Origin: an uncultured Flavobacteriaceae bacterium
GTDB lineage: Bacteria > Bacteroidota > Bacteroidia > Flavobacteriales > Flavobacteriaceae
Reading direction: 5' to 3'
NCBI GenBank assembly: GCA_937773465.1
Contig: CALJVK010000004.1
Coordinates: 19,249-83,248, forward strand
Length of the DNA stretch: 64,000 nucleotides
The stretch's first letter is position 1; each line of letters opens with the position of its first letter. The notes under the pieces are model-generated. The model was not told where the DNA came from. It was given only the letters and a program-made list of their open reading frames with translations, and searched no databases. Of the stretch, positions 37,111 to 46,239 are shown in pieces. The translations under genes and the position numbers were made by a program.

Positions 37111-38262
37111 GTGAATTTAAACAAAGTATATCTATCATTAGGAAGTAATTTAGGTGATAAAATTAAGAACCTTCAAAGTGCAATAAACTTAATTGACACT
37201 AACATTGGAGATGTTCTGTCAATTTCAAATGTTTACAAAACAAAATCCGAAGGATTCATTGGAGGTGATTTTTTTAATTGTTGTATTTCGGTTGTTACAG
37301 AATTTAATCCAACTCATTTAATTGATAAGTTATTAGAAATTGAATCTCTAGAAGGTAGAGTAAGGTCAAATTCAGCAAAACATGAATCTCGAGTTATAGA
37401 TATTGATGTTTTATTGTATGAAGACATGATTATAAATGAAACTAACTTAGTCATCCCTCATCCAAGAATGCATTTGAGAAATTTCGTTTTATATCCTCTT
37501 TCTGATATTGCAAAAAGTAAAATACATCCAATATTAAATGACACAACTATTAATCTTTTAAATAAATTAGAATCTACAGAAATATTAAAAAGTGATGAAG
37601 TACTGTTATTGCCTGTTTTATTAAAATTACAATCATTTAAAAACATAGTGATTGAAGGAAATATTGGAGTTGGCAAAACAACATTATCAAAAAAACTTTC
37701 AAATGATTTAAATAAAGATTTAATTATTGAGGGCTTTATGGATAATCCATTTCTTGAAAAATATTATAATAATCCCGACAGATATGCTTTAAATGTTGAA
37801 CTCACTTTTTTAACTGATCGCTGCCGTCAACTTAGTAATTTTAATAATCAGATGAATTTTTTTAGCTCTGGATTAATAGCAGATTATGATATTTTTAAAT
37901 CTCTAGTTTTTGCTGGTGTTTCTTTAAATGAAATTGATTTTAATTTATTTAGAGATATTTTTTATTTTATGACTAAAGATTTATTTAAATCTAATTTGGT
38001 TATATACTTATTACAATCTTCAGATCAGCTTTTGAAAAACATTAGTAAAAGAGGAAGAAGTTTTGAAAAAACTATTAGCAGAAATTATTTAGATAAAATA
38101 AATTCCGCTTATTTGAAGCATATTAAAAATAATGCTGATTTAAATGTCGTGTATATTGATGTTTCTGATTTAGATTTTGTTGAATCAGATGAAGATTATG
38201 CGAAGTTGTTATTTAGAATTAAGAATAATTTAGCTGAGTCTTTTAAAGAACTCCCATATTAG
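37111..38262 (+). CDS. folK: Fused HPPK (FolK) and deoxynucleoside kinase
   Basis: A 383-residue two-domain protein. Residues 1 to about 155 are 6-hydroxymethyl-7,8-dihydropterin pyrophosphokinase of folate synthesis: VYLSLGSNLGDKIKNLQSAI, GDFFNCCISVVTEFNPTHLI, and SRVIDIDVLLYEDMIINE with the metal-binding DID. From about 170 a deoxyribonucleoside kinase follows with the P-loop VIEGNIGVGKTTLSKKLSND, LTFLTDRCRQLSNFN and the lid-like KRGRSFEKTISRNYLDKINS. The dNK half phosphorylates deoxynucleosides for DNA precursor salvage. This fusion is known in Bacteroidota. The start is a GTG at 37111. The 3' end overlaps the convergent methyltransferase gene by 33 bases. Confidence 0.92.
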   Translation: MNLNKVYLSLGSNLGDKIKNLQSAINLIDTNIGDVLSISNVYKTKSEGFIGGDFFNCCISVVTEFNPTHLIDKLLEIESLEGRVRSNSAKHESRVIDIDVLLYEDMIINETNLVIPHPRMHLRNFVLYPLSDIAKSKIHPILNDTTINLLNKLESTEILKSDEVLLLPVLLKLQSFKNIVIEGNIGVGKTTLSKKLSNDLNKDLIIEGFMDNPFLEKYYNNPDRYALNVELTFLTDRCRQLSNFNNQMNFFSSGLIADYDIFKSLVFAGVSLNEIDFNLFRDIFYFMTKDLFKSNLVIYLLQSSDQLLKNISKRGRSFEKTISRNYLDKINSAYLKHIKNNADLNVVYIDVSDLDFVESDEDYAKLLFRIKNNLAESFKELPY

Positions 38263-38757
38263 TATTCCTGAGCATACTGAAATATTCAAAGAGTGTTTTG
38301 TTCCGTACTGAGGAATTTCAATTACTTCATCGGATAAACTAATTGCAGCTTCAGAGACTCCTTTGACTTCATTCCCAAAAATCAAAGCATGTTTTAAGTT
38401 TTTATCTAGTTTAAAGGATGTTAATTTTTTTGATTTATTAGCTTGTTCAACACTCCAAATAAAAAACTTATCCTTTTTTAATTTAATTATAAGTTCTGAA
38501 ATGTTCTTACAATATTCCCAGTCAACACTTTCAGTTGAACCTAGTGCAGTTTTATGAATATCCTTGTGTGGGGGACAAGCAGTTATTCCACACAAATAAA
38601 TTTTTTCAACTAAAAAAGCATCACTAGTTCTAAAGACCGATCCAATATTATTTAAACTTCTAATATCATCTAGAATAATAGTGAGTTTAGTTTTTTCCGA
38701 CTTTTTAAATTCAATAATATTCTTTCTATTAAGCTCAATGTTTTTTAATTTTCTCAT
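38230..38757 (-). CDS. TrmH family (SPOUT) RNA 2'-O-methyltransferase
   Basis: A 175-residue SPOUT methyltransferase, about the size of the catalytic domain alone. Motif 1 is IILDDIRSLNNIGSVFRTSD, with the catalytic Asn/Arg. Motif 2 lies in HALIFGNEVKGVSEAAISLS, and motif 3, which forms part of the knot, is IEIPQYGTKHSLNISVCSGI. It uses S-adenosylmethionine to methylate a ribose 2'-OH in tRNA or rRNA; the target position is not known. No N-terminal L30e-like RNA-binding domain is present. Convergent overlap with folK, divergent from mutS. Confidence 0.92.
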   Translation of the reverse strand: MRKLKNIELNRKNIIEFKKSEKTKLTIILDDIRSLNNIGSVFRTSDAFLVEKIYLCGITACPPHKDIHKTALGSTESVDWEYCKNISELIIKLKKDKFFIWSVEQANKSKKLTSFKLDKNLKHALIFGNEVKGVSEAAISLSDEVIEIPQYGTKHSLNISVCSGILIWEFFKRLS

Positions 38758-38843
38758 AAATTTATTCTTCTATTTACCAAGATTATACAAAGTAATAGAT
38801 TAAAAAATTAATTAATGCTATTTTAGCTTTAATTCATGTTAAT

Positions 38844-41435
38844 ATGGAAAAGAAAGTAACCCCATTAATGCGTCAATATTATAAAATAAAGGATAAATAT
38901 CCTGATGCTTTATTATTATTTAGAGTTGGAGACTTTTATGAAACATTTCACGATGACGCTGTGAAGGCCTCTTCTATTTTGGGAATAATTTTAACTAAAC
39001 GTGGAGCAGGCAGTAATAGTGAAACAAAATTAGCCGGTTTTCCGTATCATTCGTTAAACACATATTTACATAAATTAGTTAAAGCTGGGGAGCGTGTTGC
39101 AATTTGCGAACAATTGGAAGATCCAAAAAAAACTAAGTCTATAGTTAAAAGAGGAGTTACTGAGTTAATCACGCCTGGAGTTGCTTTAAATGATGGTATT
39201 TTAGAACAAAAATCTAATAATTTTTTAGCGTCAGTATTCAACATTAAAAACCATTACGGAATATCTTTTTTAGATATATCAACTGGAGAATTATTAATAG
39301 CCGAGGGTAACTTAGAATATGTTAAAAATCTTCTTTCAAGTTATGATGCCAAAGAGATATTAGTTTGTAAAAAAAACAAATCTAATTTTAGTAAAGAATT
39401 TGGTAATTATAGCTCTATATTTTATTTTGAAGATTGGGTTTTTAACAAAGACTTCGCTTTAGAAAAAATAAAAAATCATTTTGATGTTTCTAGTTTAAAA
39501 GGATTTGGAATTAGTGAAAATAACATAGGACTTTTAGCCTGTGGATCTATTTTACATTATTTAGATGAAACGCAGCATAAAAAATTAGAACATATAACTA
39601 AAATAAATCAGATAATTGATAGTAGCCATGTATGGATGGATCAATTTACAGTTTCTAATTTAGAATTGATTTACAGCAACTCTAAGGAGGGTAAATCACT
39701 TATTGACATAATTGACTATACGTCAAGTCCAATGGGCGCAAGAATGTTAAAAAGATGGCTTATTCACCCCTTACTTGATTTAAAAAAATTAAATTTTAGA
39801 CATAGTTCGGTTGATGAAATTATAAGAAATCAAGATTTATTAATTAGTCTTCAGTCGGAGTTACAATCACTTTCAGATTTGGAAAGAATAATTGCGAAAG
39901 TCGTTACTTTTAAAATTTCACCTAGAGAATTAGTTCAATTAAAAGAATCTTTAATTAAAGTAAAGTCAATAAAAGATCTCTTGTCAGATAAGTCTTTGAA
40001 AAATTTATATAAAATTAATTCTTCTTTAGATTACTGTGATTCTATAATAAACTTGTTAGAAAAAACTTTAAATAATGAAGCTCCAGTAAATATTAAAAAA
40101 GGAAATGTAATTAAAGAAAATTTTAATTCAGAATTAGATGAATTAAGAAGTTTGTCTATTTCGGGAAAAGATTATTTAAATAAAATTCTAGAAAGAGAAA
40201 AAAATAATACTGGAATAACATCTCTAAAAATAAGTTTTAATAACGTGTTTGGATATTTTATTGAGGTTAGAAACATACATAAAGATAAAGTTCCAGAAGA
40301 ATGGATTCGTAAACAAACCTTAGTAAATGCTGAAAGATATATAACTAGTGAATTGAAAGATTATGAGGCTAAAATATTAGGAGCTGAAGAAAAAATTTCT
40401 ATTCTAGAATCAAAACTTTTTGAAGAACTTATTATTAAATTAGTTAAAGATGTTGAGATAATTCAAAAGAATTCATTTTGGCTAGCTAATTTAGATTGCC
40501 TTGTCGGATTTGCAAATTTAGCTTTGAAAGCTAATTACTCTAAACCAATACTTAATAACTCCAAAGATTTAGAAATCATTAAAGGGAGGCATCCTGTAAT
40601 TGAATCACAACTTTCACAAGACAGTCCCTTCGTTCCTAACGATCTAAAACTTTGTGACAAAATCAATCAGATTTTAATGATAACTGGGCCGAATATGTCT
40701 GGTAAATCAGCAATTCTAAGACAAACTGCATTGATTGTCTTAATGGCTCAAATGGGAAGTTTTGTTCCTGCGAAAATCGCAAGAATTGGTTTTTGATAAG
40801 ATATTTACTAGAGTTGGAGCTAGTGATAATATTTCACTGGTGAATCTACTTTTATGGTAGAAATGAATGAAACTGCTTCAATTATTAATAATATTTCTGA
40901 AAACAGTCTAATTCTTTTAGACGAAATTGGAAGAGGAACAAGCACCTATGATGGTATTTCTATTGCCTGGGCTATTAGCAGAATTTTTACATGATCATCC
41001 GTATAAACCTAAAACGCTATTTGCAACTCATTATCACGAACTTAAATGAAATGACAGATTCTTTTGAAAGAATTAATAATGTAAATGTTTCTGTTAAGGA
41101 AGAAAAAGACAGTGTACTTTTTTTAAGAAAATTAGTTCCTGGAGGTAGTGCACATAGTTTTGGAATTCATGTTGCTAAAATGGCGGGAATGCCTAAAAGG
41201 TTATTAAATCAGCTAAAAAAATGTTAAAAAAATTAGAAAAATCTCATCAATGAGGAATTAATAGCTAAGTAAGTCAATGAAGCTGACCTGCAGCTTCAGT
41301 TTTTTTAATTTAGACAACCCTAATTTAGAAGAGTTAAAAGAGGATTAATATCATTAAATATTGATGAATTAACTCCAGTTGAGGCATTAATTAAATTAGA
41401 ATGAAATAAAAAGAATTATTAAAAGTCTTAATTAA
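38844..41435 (+). CDS. mutS: DNA mismatch repair protein MutS (3' third frameshifted)
   Basis: MutS recognises mismatches and starts repair. The first 650 residues are intact: the mismatch-binding domain with [20 protein letters not shown] (the Phe-x-Glu wedge), connector, lever and clamp, and Walker [21 protein letters not shown]. After 40790 the frame changes at least five times: a missing T at GGTTTTTGATAAG, a missing A before CTGGTGAATCT, extra bases near 40975 and 41046, and more after 41200. The correct continuation is clear: [35 protein letters not shown] (Walker B), [28 protein letters not shown]. The family ending PVEALIKL and IKRIIKSLN has its TAA at 41433-41435. Full length would be near 860, as usual. 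Confidence 0.92.
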
Positions 41436-41458
41436 ACTTTGCTATTATAAGAATTATT

Positions 41459-41488
41459 TATATTTGCAACTTTTTATTGTTACATTTG
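41459..41488 (+). promoter_or_regulatory. Likely promoter elements for the tRNA-Gly/tRNA-Leu unit
   Basis: Two -7-type elements, TATATTTG at 41459-41466 and TACATTTG at 41481-41488, lie 33 and 11 bases before the tRNA-Gly. The second is at the distance expected for a start just at the tRNA. Neither has a perfectly spaced -33 TTTG; one at 41438-41441 is 17 bases from the first. Confidence 0.45.
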
Positions 41489-41498
41489 CAATCCAATT

Positions 41499-41570
41499 GC
41501 GAAAGTAGCTCAGGGGTAGAGCATCACCTTGCCAAGGTGGAGGTCGCGGGTTCAAATCCCGTCTTTCGCT
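41499..41570 (+). tRNA. tRNA-Gly (GCC)
   Basis: A 72-base cloverleaf: acceptor GCGAAAG pairs with CTTTCGC with discriminator T, the D arm contains GCTCAGGGGTAGAGC, the anticodon arm CACCTTGCCAAGGTG shows GCC, and the T arm is GCGGGTTCAAATCCCGT. CCA is not encoded. A tRNA-Leu follows after 16 bases, so both are one unit. Confidence 0.96.
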
Positions 41571-41586
41571 CTGAGAAAAGATAACT

Positions 41587-41672
41587 GCTCGAGTGGTGGA
41601 ATTGGTAGACACGTTGGACTTAAAATCCAATGATCAGTAATGGTCGTATGGGTTCAAGTCCCATCTCGAGTA
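41587..41672 (+). tRNA. tRNA-Leu (TAA)
   Basis: An 86-base class II tRNA. The acceptor GCTCGAG pairs with CTCGAGT through a G-T first pair, and the D arm holds TGGTGGAATTGGTAGACA. The anticodon arm TTGGACTTAAAATCCAA shows TAA. A long variable arm TGATCAGTAATGGTCG and the T arm GGGTTCAAGTCCC follow. CCA is not encoded. Confidence 0.95.
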
Positions 41673-41712
41673 CAAAAAGGGAAGCATCGAAAGATTGTTT
41701 CCCTTTTTTATT
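41673..41712. terminator. Bidirectional terminator between tRNA-Leu and the PNGase F-like gene
   Basis: AAAAAGGGAA (41674-41683) pairs with TTCCCTTTTT (41699-41708). The stem continues inwards to a GAAA tetraloop at 41689-41692. A T-run follows on the plus strand and, because of the leading A-run, on the minus strand too. It lies 2 bases after tRNA-Leu and 7 bases after the end of the convergent lipoprotein gene, so it can end both units. Confidence 0.85.
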
Positions 41713-41718
41713 TCATAA

Positions 41719-43083
41719 TTATTCAGCTACTAATGCTGCATTAATCTCATTATTGCTTTTTAATACAATAAAAGATGATATTGCATAGTACGCATGTATA
41801 TTACTTGTGCTAGACTTTAAATCATTCACCCAATTTTCAAAATCATATTCAAAATTAAATGAAGAATTAGAAATGTCATTTGTGAATTTATCTAATCTTA
41901 TAGGAACTTCCATTCCAGGGCACCATCCAGCTCTGTCAGGTTCCCAATTTCCGTTTTGAGGACTTATAGGGTTTGATCCACATCCAATAGGCCCCATGTA
42001 ATGTTGAAAAGTATTTATGTTATTAATTTTAATATTGTGAGTTCTGTAACACCATTCAGCACAAGGTCTTCCGTTGTCATCGTTTGGTGTTGCATGTCCC
42101 CAACCTGTTATTATTGTTCTAATATGAGCATTTTGAACGTCTTCGCCAATTTCAATAGTTTTTGATAAATCAAACTCTGATTCATCTTCTCCATAAATAA
42201 CTCCCTGCAACGAATTACCGTTATATTGAATTATTCTTGAAACCTTGTAATTAGTAAAATCAGGATCACCAATAATGTAATCAAAATCAACAGACAAATT
42301 CCAGCCGTCGCTTCCCCAAACCTCAATAAATGATTTTAATTCAACATTTCCCTTTAATTGAGATTTAAAATCAGTTACATCTATTTCAAATCCTCTTTCA
42401 AGTTTTTTATTATCTATTCCATAGGGTGTTATATACCTTCCAATTTCAAACCATTCTGATGAATCAGGGTCTTTCACCATTATGTTTGAATATACGTCCC
42501 AGGCATTACATCCGCCTGAAGGACATTCTAATTGGATATACATTTTAATTGATTCTACGTTCTTTAAATCATTATGTAAATCGAATTTTTGGATAGAAGA
42601 TTGACTTTTCCCAGATCCAAAAGCTAAATGTTGTTTTTTAAATGTTTTGTAATTAAATCTAAGTTTAACCCCACTTCCAGATAAGTTTATATCTGTAGAA
42701 CTAGTTTGACTGTTTTCGATTTTTATATTACCAGTACTATTTCCAAGCTCTGTTGGAGAAAATCTAACATATACATTTTTTAACTTGTTAGGTTCTAATA
42801 TTATTGATTTTTGAAAAGTAATATTATCAAGTGAGAGCTCAAAATTATCAGAAATTGAAACATTTATACTAGAGTTCAAGTTTTTACTTGAAATTGAAAT
42901 TGAATTTGCTAACGAGGATCTAGTAAGCATAGTGTCTTCAAATGTTAATGATGATTTGTTAGATGAAATACTGGGTTTATCTAAGTTGGTGTCAATAATA
43001 GTATCATTAGAATCTCCTTTACTACAATCAGTAAAAAATAATGATAACATGATAATAGTAAATATTAATTTTAGTTTTCTCAT
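41719..43083 (-). CDS. PNGase F-like peptide N-glycosidase lipoprotein
   Basis: A 454-residue lipoprotein (lipobox MLSLFFTDC, Cys20) whose C-terminal part closely resembles Elizabethkingia/Flavobacterium PNGase F. That enzyme cleaves the amide bond between Asn and N-glycan GlcNAc. Shared blocks are EWFEIGRYITPYGIDNKKLE, RGFEIDVTDFKSQLKGNVEL, IITGWGHATP, RPCAEWCYRTHNIKINN and WEPDRAGWCPGMEVPIRLDK. The three catalytic acids of PNGase F (D60, E118, E206) correspond to D196 in NAWDVYSN, E254 in SFIEVWG and E343 in CAEWCYRTH, with spacings 58 and 89 against 58 and 88. Residues about 35-140 form an extra Ig-like (ASH/choice-of-anchor-D type) module ending in STDINLSGSGVKL. It is last in a minus-strand gene run after an FAD oxidoreductase and a TonB receptor. 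The mature protein is probably surface- or periplasm-anchored. Confidence 0.92.
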   Translation of the reverse strand: MRKLKLIFTIIMLSLFFTDCSKGDSNDTIIDTNLDKPSISSNKSSLTFEDTMLTRSSLANSISISSKNLNSSINVSISDNFELSLDNITFQKSIILEPNKLKNVYVRFSPTELGNSTGNIKIENSQTSSTDINLSGSGVKLRFNYKTFKKQHLAFGSGKSQSSIQKFDLHNDLKNVESIKMYIQLECPSGGCNAWDVYSNIMVKDPDSSEWFEIGRYITPYGIDNKKLERGFEIDVTDFKSQLKGNVELKSFIEVWGSDGWNLSVDFDYIIGDPDFTNYKVSRIIQYNGNSLQGVIYGEDESEFDLSKTIEIGEDVQNAHIRTIITGWGHATPNDDNGRPCAEWCYRTHNIKINNINTFQHYMGPIGCGSNPISPQNGNWEPDRAGWCPGMEVPIRLDKFTNDISNSSFNFEYDFENWVNDLKSSTSNIHAYYAISSFIVLKSNNEINAALVAE

Positions 43084-43095
43084 TTCGATTTTTTA

Positions 43096-44208
43096 TTAAA
43101 TTTCATCTGCTAATTCGTTACCAATAATTGAGCCAATAGCGACTCCCATTCCACCAAGTCTAATGCCGCAAAAAACATTATCACTAACAGATTTAACTAT
43201 TGCAGTTTTTTTATTTCCAATACCCATTATGCCACTCCATCTGTAATCAATTTCAAATTCATTTTTTGGAAGAATTATATTTTTCAAAATCAATTCTAAC
43301 TCAGATTGAATAGTGTCGTTCAGTCCAAATTTATCAGTCTCTTCTTTTTTAAAGTCTAAATTTCTTCCTCCGCCTAATAAAATTCGATTATCAATATTTC
43401 TAAAATAATAGTAGCCTCTATCTAGATGAAAAGTTCCTTCAATTTGAAGGTTTTCAATCGGTTTTGTTATTAAAACTTGAGCTCTAGCAGGTGCTATTTT
43501 TTCATTTAATAGCTTGTTTGAAAATCCATTTGCAGCAATAAATAATTTTGAAGATTTATAACTAAAATTTTCAGTTACTATTTCTACAGAATTATTATTT
43601 TCTAAAAATGAAGTAACATTTATATTATTAAGAATTTTTATATTTTTTCTTTTTACTTTTTCAAGTAGAGCTTCCATCATCATGCCAGTATCGAGTTGAC
43701 CCTCAAATGGATTAAAAATAAGCTTGTCAACTATTTTTTTAAATCCAAAAGTATTGTCTTTGATTTCAAATACATTCGATGAAAACAAGGGTTTAAGAAG
43801 TTTATTAATCTCATTTAATTTTAATTGACAGTTTTCAAAAAGATCGACATCTTTTTTTGTAAAAATCTCAAAACCACCGTTCTGTTTATAATTAAGACTA
43901 TTGTCTCCAATTAAATTTCTTAAATATTTTAAACCTTCTTTTCTTTTTTTTATTAGAGAAATGATTTCAGATTCGGAGTGACTTTTTAAGTCATCAATTA
44001 TTTCAGAGGCACTTCCAAAACAAGCAAACCCTGCATTTTTAGTACTGGCACCCTGAGGAAGACTACCTTTTTCTAAAATTAGTATTTTTGACTTCGGAAA
44101 TTTTTCTTTAAGTCTTAATGCACAATTTAATCCTACAATACCACTTCCTACTATAGTGTAGTCAATATTACTTAACCATGATTTGATTTCCCAGTAAGAC
44201 AAGTTCAT
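43096..44208 (-). CDS. FAD-dependent oxidoreductase, DAO (glycine/D-amino acid oxidase) family
   Basis: A 370-residue flavoprotein. The FAD-binding Rossmann motif is near the N terminus: YTIVGSGIVGLNCALRLKEK, and ILILEKGSLPQGASTKNAGF contains the acidic end of strand 2 and the family-typical ASTKNAG segment. The substrate half contains KLFIAANGFSN and RGYYYFRNIDNRILLGGGRN. The C-terminal FAD motif is FCGIRLGGMGVAIGSIIGNE. Such enzymes oxidise secondary or primary amines of amino acids, but the substrate is unknown. No signal peptide is seen, so it is cytoplasmic. It lies 6 bases after the TonB receptor gene and 12 bases before the PNGase F-like gene. Confidence 0.88.
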   Translation of the reverse strand: MNLSYWEIKSWLSNIDYTIVGSGIVGLNCALRLKEKFPKSKILILEKGSLPQGASTKNAGFACFGSASEIIDDLKSHSESEIISLIKKRKEGLKYLRNLIGDNSLNYKQNGGFEIFTKKDVDLFENCQLKLNEINKLLKPLFSSNVFEIKDNTFGFKKIVDKLIFNPFEGQLDTGMMMEALLEKVKRKNIKILNNINVTSFLENNNSVEIVTENFSYKSSKLFIAANGFSNKLLNEKIAPARAQVLITKPIENLQIEGTFHLDRGYYYFRNIDNRILLGGGRNLDFKKEETDKFGLNDTIQSELELILKNIILPKNEFEIDYRWSGIMGIGNKKTAIVKSVSDNVFCGIRLGGMGVAIGSIIGNELADEI

Positions 44209-44214
44209 AATAAA

Positions 44215-46239
44215 CTAAAGTATAATCCTAATACCACCAAAAATAGTTCTTTTTGGTGCAGGCTCATAATATCTCCCCCCAAAGGCATTTATTCTGATGT
44301 TATCAAAATATTCATTATCAAAAACATTACTTATAATTAGATAAGGATAAATAATAGATCGGGATAATTTAATCTCTTTCCCTATTTTAAAATTGAATGT
44401 ATTGAATTCATCAACTTTGATAGTATTCGAGTTATTAGCATATAAAGCACCAATATTTTTAAAATTTAAATTTAAAGAAAGTTCGTTTATAGTTTTATGC
44501 TCAATACTTAAAGTAAAAATATCATTAGGGATTCCAGGTATCTTATTGCCTTTATAATTGAATTTATTTTCAAAAAATTCTTTAAAAACATAGTCTCCTA
44601 ATGAATATGAAGAACTTATAACAGTTCTATTAAGAGTGTAAAAACCTGCGATTTCTATCCCATTCCTTTCTGTTTTACCAGCATTATTATAAAATTTTTG
44701 ATTTGGAAATTTTTCATCTTCATAAGAAAGAATTTCATCATTGGTAATTGATTTAAAATAGACTAAATCAATATTTGATTTTTTTTGTGTATCATATAAT
44801 GAAAATCCTAATTCAAAACCCATATTTATTTGAGATTTTAAATTTTTATTAAATCCACTTCCAATTGGAGAAGAGCTAAATTCATTTAATGTTGGCGTTT
44901 CAAATCCGCTACTAGTATTGATAAATATTCTACTTTTTTTATTCAACTTGTAGTTAATTCCAAGGCTAGGATTGAGAGAATTCAATATTATATTACCTGA
45001 GGAATCTCCATCAGAAAAAAACAAATCCTCTAACTTTACTTTGTTTGTATCATACCTTATTCCTGAGCTAATTGATAAGCGATTTAAATTATAGTTGTTT
45101 ACTAAATAGATTCCAAGGTTCGAAAATTTTTCATTTTGATCTAAAACTTGATTCCCAGTAATTCCAATATCATTGTTATATCTTTTTCTTCTGTCATTTT
45201 GATTTCCAACATCAAAACCTATTTGAGTTTTAAGTTTTGATTTAAAAAGAAAGCTTCCGCCAATTCCCCAATATTTTCTTTTTAGATCTATAGCTCCTCC
45301 ATTTTTTACAGGAATTTTGCCATTAAAATTCCTATTTGAAATAAAAGCATAAGTTGAAAATGATAATTTTTCATTTAATTTTTTATTGAAACTTGAACTA
45401 GCTTTATAGTGGTTTATTTCTTCACTAGTTTTGTATTGTAAATTACGTTCACGCGCTTGCTCTCTATCTTGTTTCACTTCTTCAATTGTTAATCCTCCCG
45501 GATCATTTGAATATGGACTGTGAACTATATTAAAATTAAAATTCAGCCATGAATCTTTAGAAATATTTTTCTTAACTCTAAAATTTATGTTAGAGTTTTT
45601 AAAATCTCCAAAATTTCTATACCCATCTCCTTTTGTTTCACTTACTAAAAAAGTATAAAACGTTTCATTACTTTTTATACCAACCAATGCTTGTTTTTTT
45701 TCTTGATTATTAGAGCCTAACGCATATCCAATTTTTGTAAAATTTTTATCAAATTCGGAAATAGATTGAATTTTTATAACTCCTGCCGATGAATTACCGT
45801 ATAAGGAAGAGCTGGTTCCTCTTATTATTTCAATTTTTTCTATTATTTCTAAGTTTAAATTATCTATTTGAGACTGTCCGTCAGGAGTGGTTTCTGGAAC
45901 GCCATCGACAATTAATTTTATTCCTCTTATTCCAAAGTTTGCTCTAGATCCAAATCCTCTAATTGATATTCTTGAATCTTGTGCAAAATTATTATCATTT
46001 GAAATAAAGACTCCAGGAACACTTTCAATATATTCACTTAAATAAAATTGTTTAGCTGAAGTTTGAAATTTTGAAAAGCTTTTTGATGAAATTGCAAAAG
46101 GAGAGTTTTTAATATTTTCCTTTATTTTAGTAATAGAAACAATAACTTCTTTTAACTTAATACTGTCATTCGAAGAGTTTTGCGAAAAGCCAAAAAATCC
46201 TTGAAAAATTAAAACTAATAGTATTTTATTTTTTATCAT
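44215..46239 (-). CDS. TonB-dependent outer-membrane receptor
   Basis: A 674-residue TonB-dependent receptor with signal peptide (KILLVLIFQGFFGFSQ). The TonB box-like region is SIKLKEVIVSITKIKENI. The plug domain covers about residues 40-155 (YIESVPGVFISNDN, ISIRGFGSRANFGIRGIKLI, VDGVPETTPDGQSQIDNL, IEIIRGTSSSLYGNSSAGVI). A 22-strand barrel follows and ends in RYYEPAPKRTIFGGIRIIL. The plug resembles FecA/siderophore-type receptors rather than SusC, as there is no carboxypeptidase-like domain and no SusD gene nearby. The ligand is unknown. It overlaps rluF by 14 bases and is followed by the FAD oxidoreductase. Confidence 0.93.
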   Translation of the reverse strand: MIKNKILLVLIFQGFFGFSQNSSNDSIKLKEVIVSITKIKENIKNSPFAISSKSFSKFQTSAKQFYLSEYIESVPGVFISNDNNFAQDSRISIRGFGSRANFGIRGIKLIVDGVPETTPDGQSQIDNLNLEIIEKIEIIRGTSSSLYGNSSAGVIKIQSISEFDKNFTKIGYALGSNNQEKKQALVGIKSNETFYTFLVSETKGDGYRNFGDFKNSNINFRVKKNISKDSWLNFNFNIVHSPYSNDPGGLTIEEVKQDREQARERNLQYKTSEEINHYKASSSFNKKLNEKLSFSTYAFISNRNFNGKIPVKNGGAIDLKRKYWGIGGSFLFKSKLKTQIGFDVGNQNDRRKRYNNDIGITGNQVLDQNEKFSNLGIYLVNNYNLNRLSISSGIRYDTNKVKLEDLFFSDGDSSGNIILNSLNPSLGINYKLNKKSRIFINTSSGFETPTLNEFSSSPIGSGFNKNLKSQINMGFELGFSLYDTQKKSNIDLVYFKSITNDEILSYEDEKFPNQKFYNNAGKTERNGIEIAGFYTLNRTVISSSYSLGDYVFKEFFENKFNYKGNKIPGIPNDIFTLSIEHKTINELSLNLNFKNIGALYANNSNTIKVDEFNTFNFKIGKEIKLSRSIIYPYLIISNVFDNEYFDNIRINAFGGRYYEPAPKRTIFGGIRIIL

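Noticed and set aside
41499..41672. tRNA genes as a phage or island attachment site
   Set aside because: No integrase, no duplicated tRNA end and no phage genes are found on either side.
44215..46239. SusC-type receptor of a polysaccharide utilisation locus
   Set aside because: It lacks the N-terminal carboxypeptidase-like domain and there is no SusD gene beside it; the plug is of the siderophore-receptor type.
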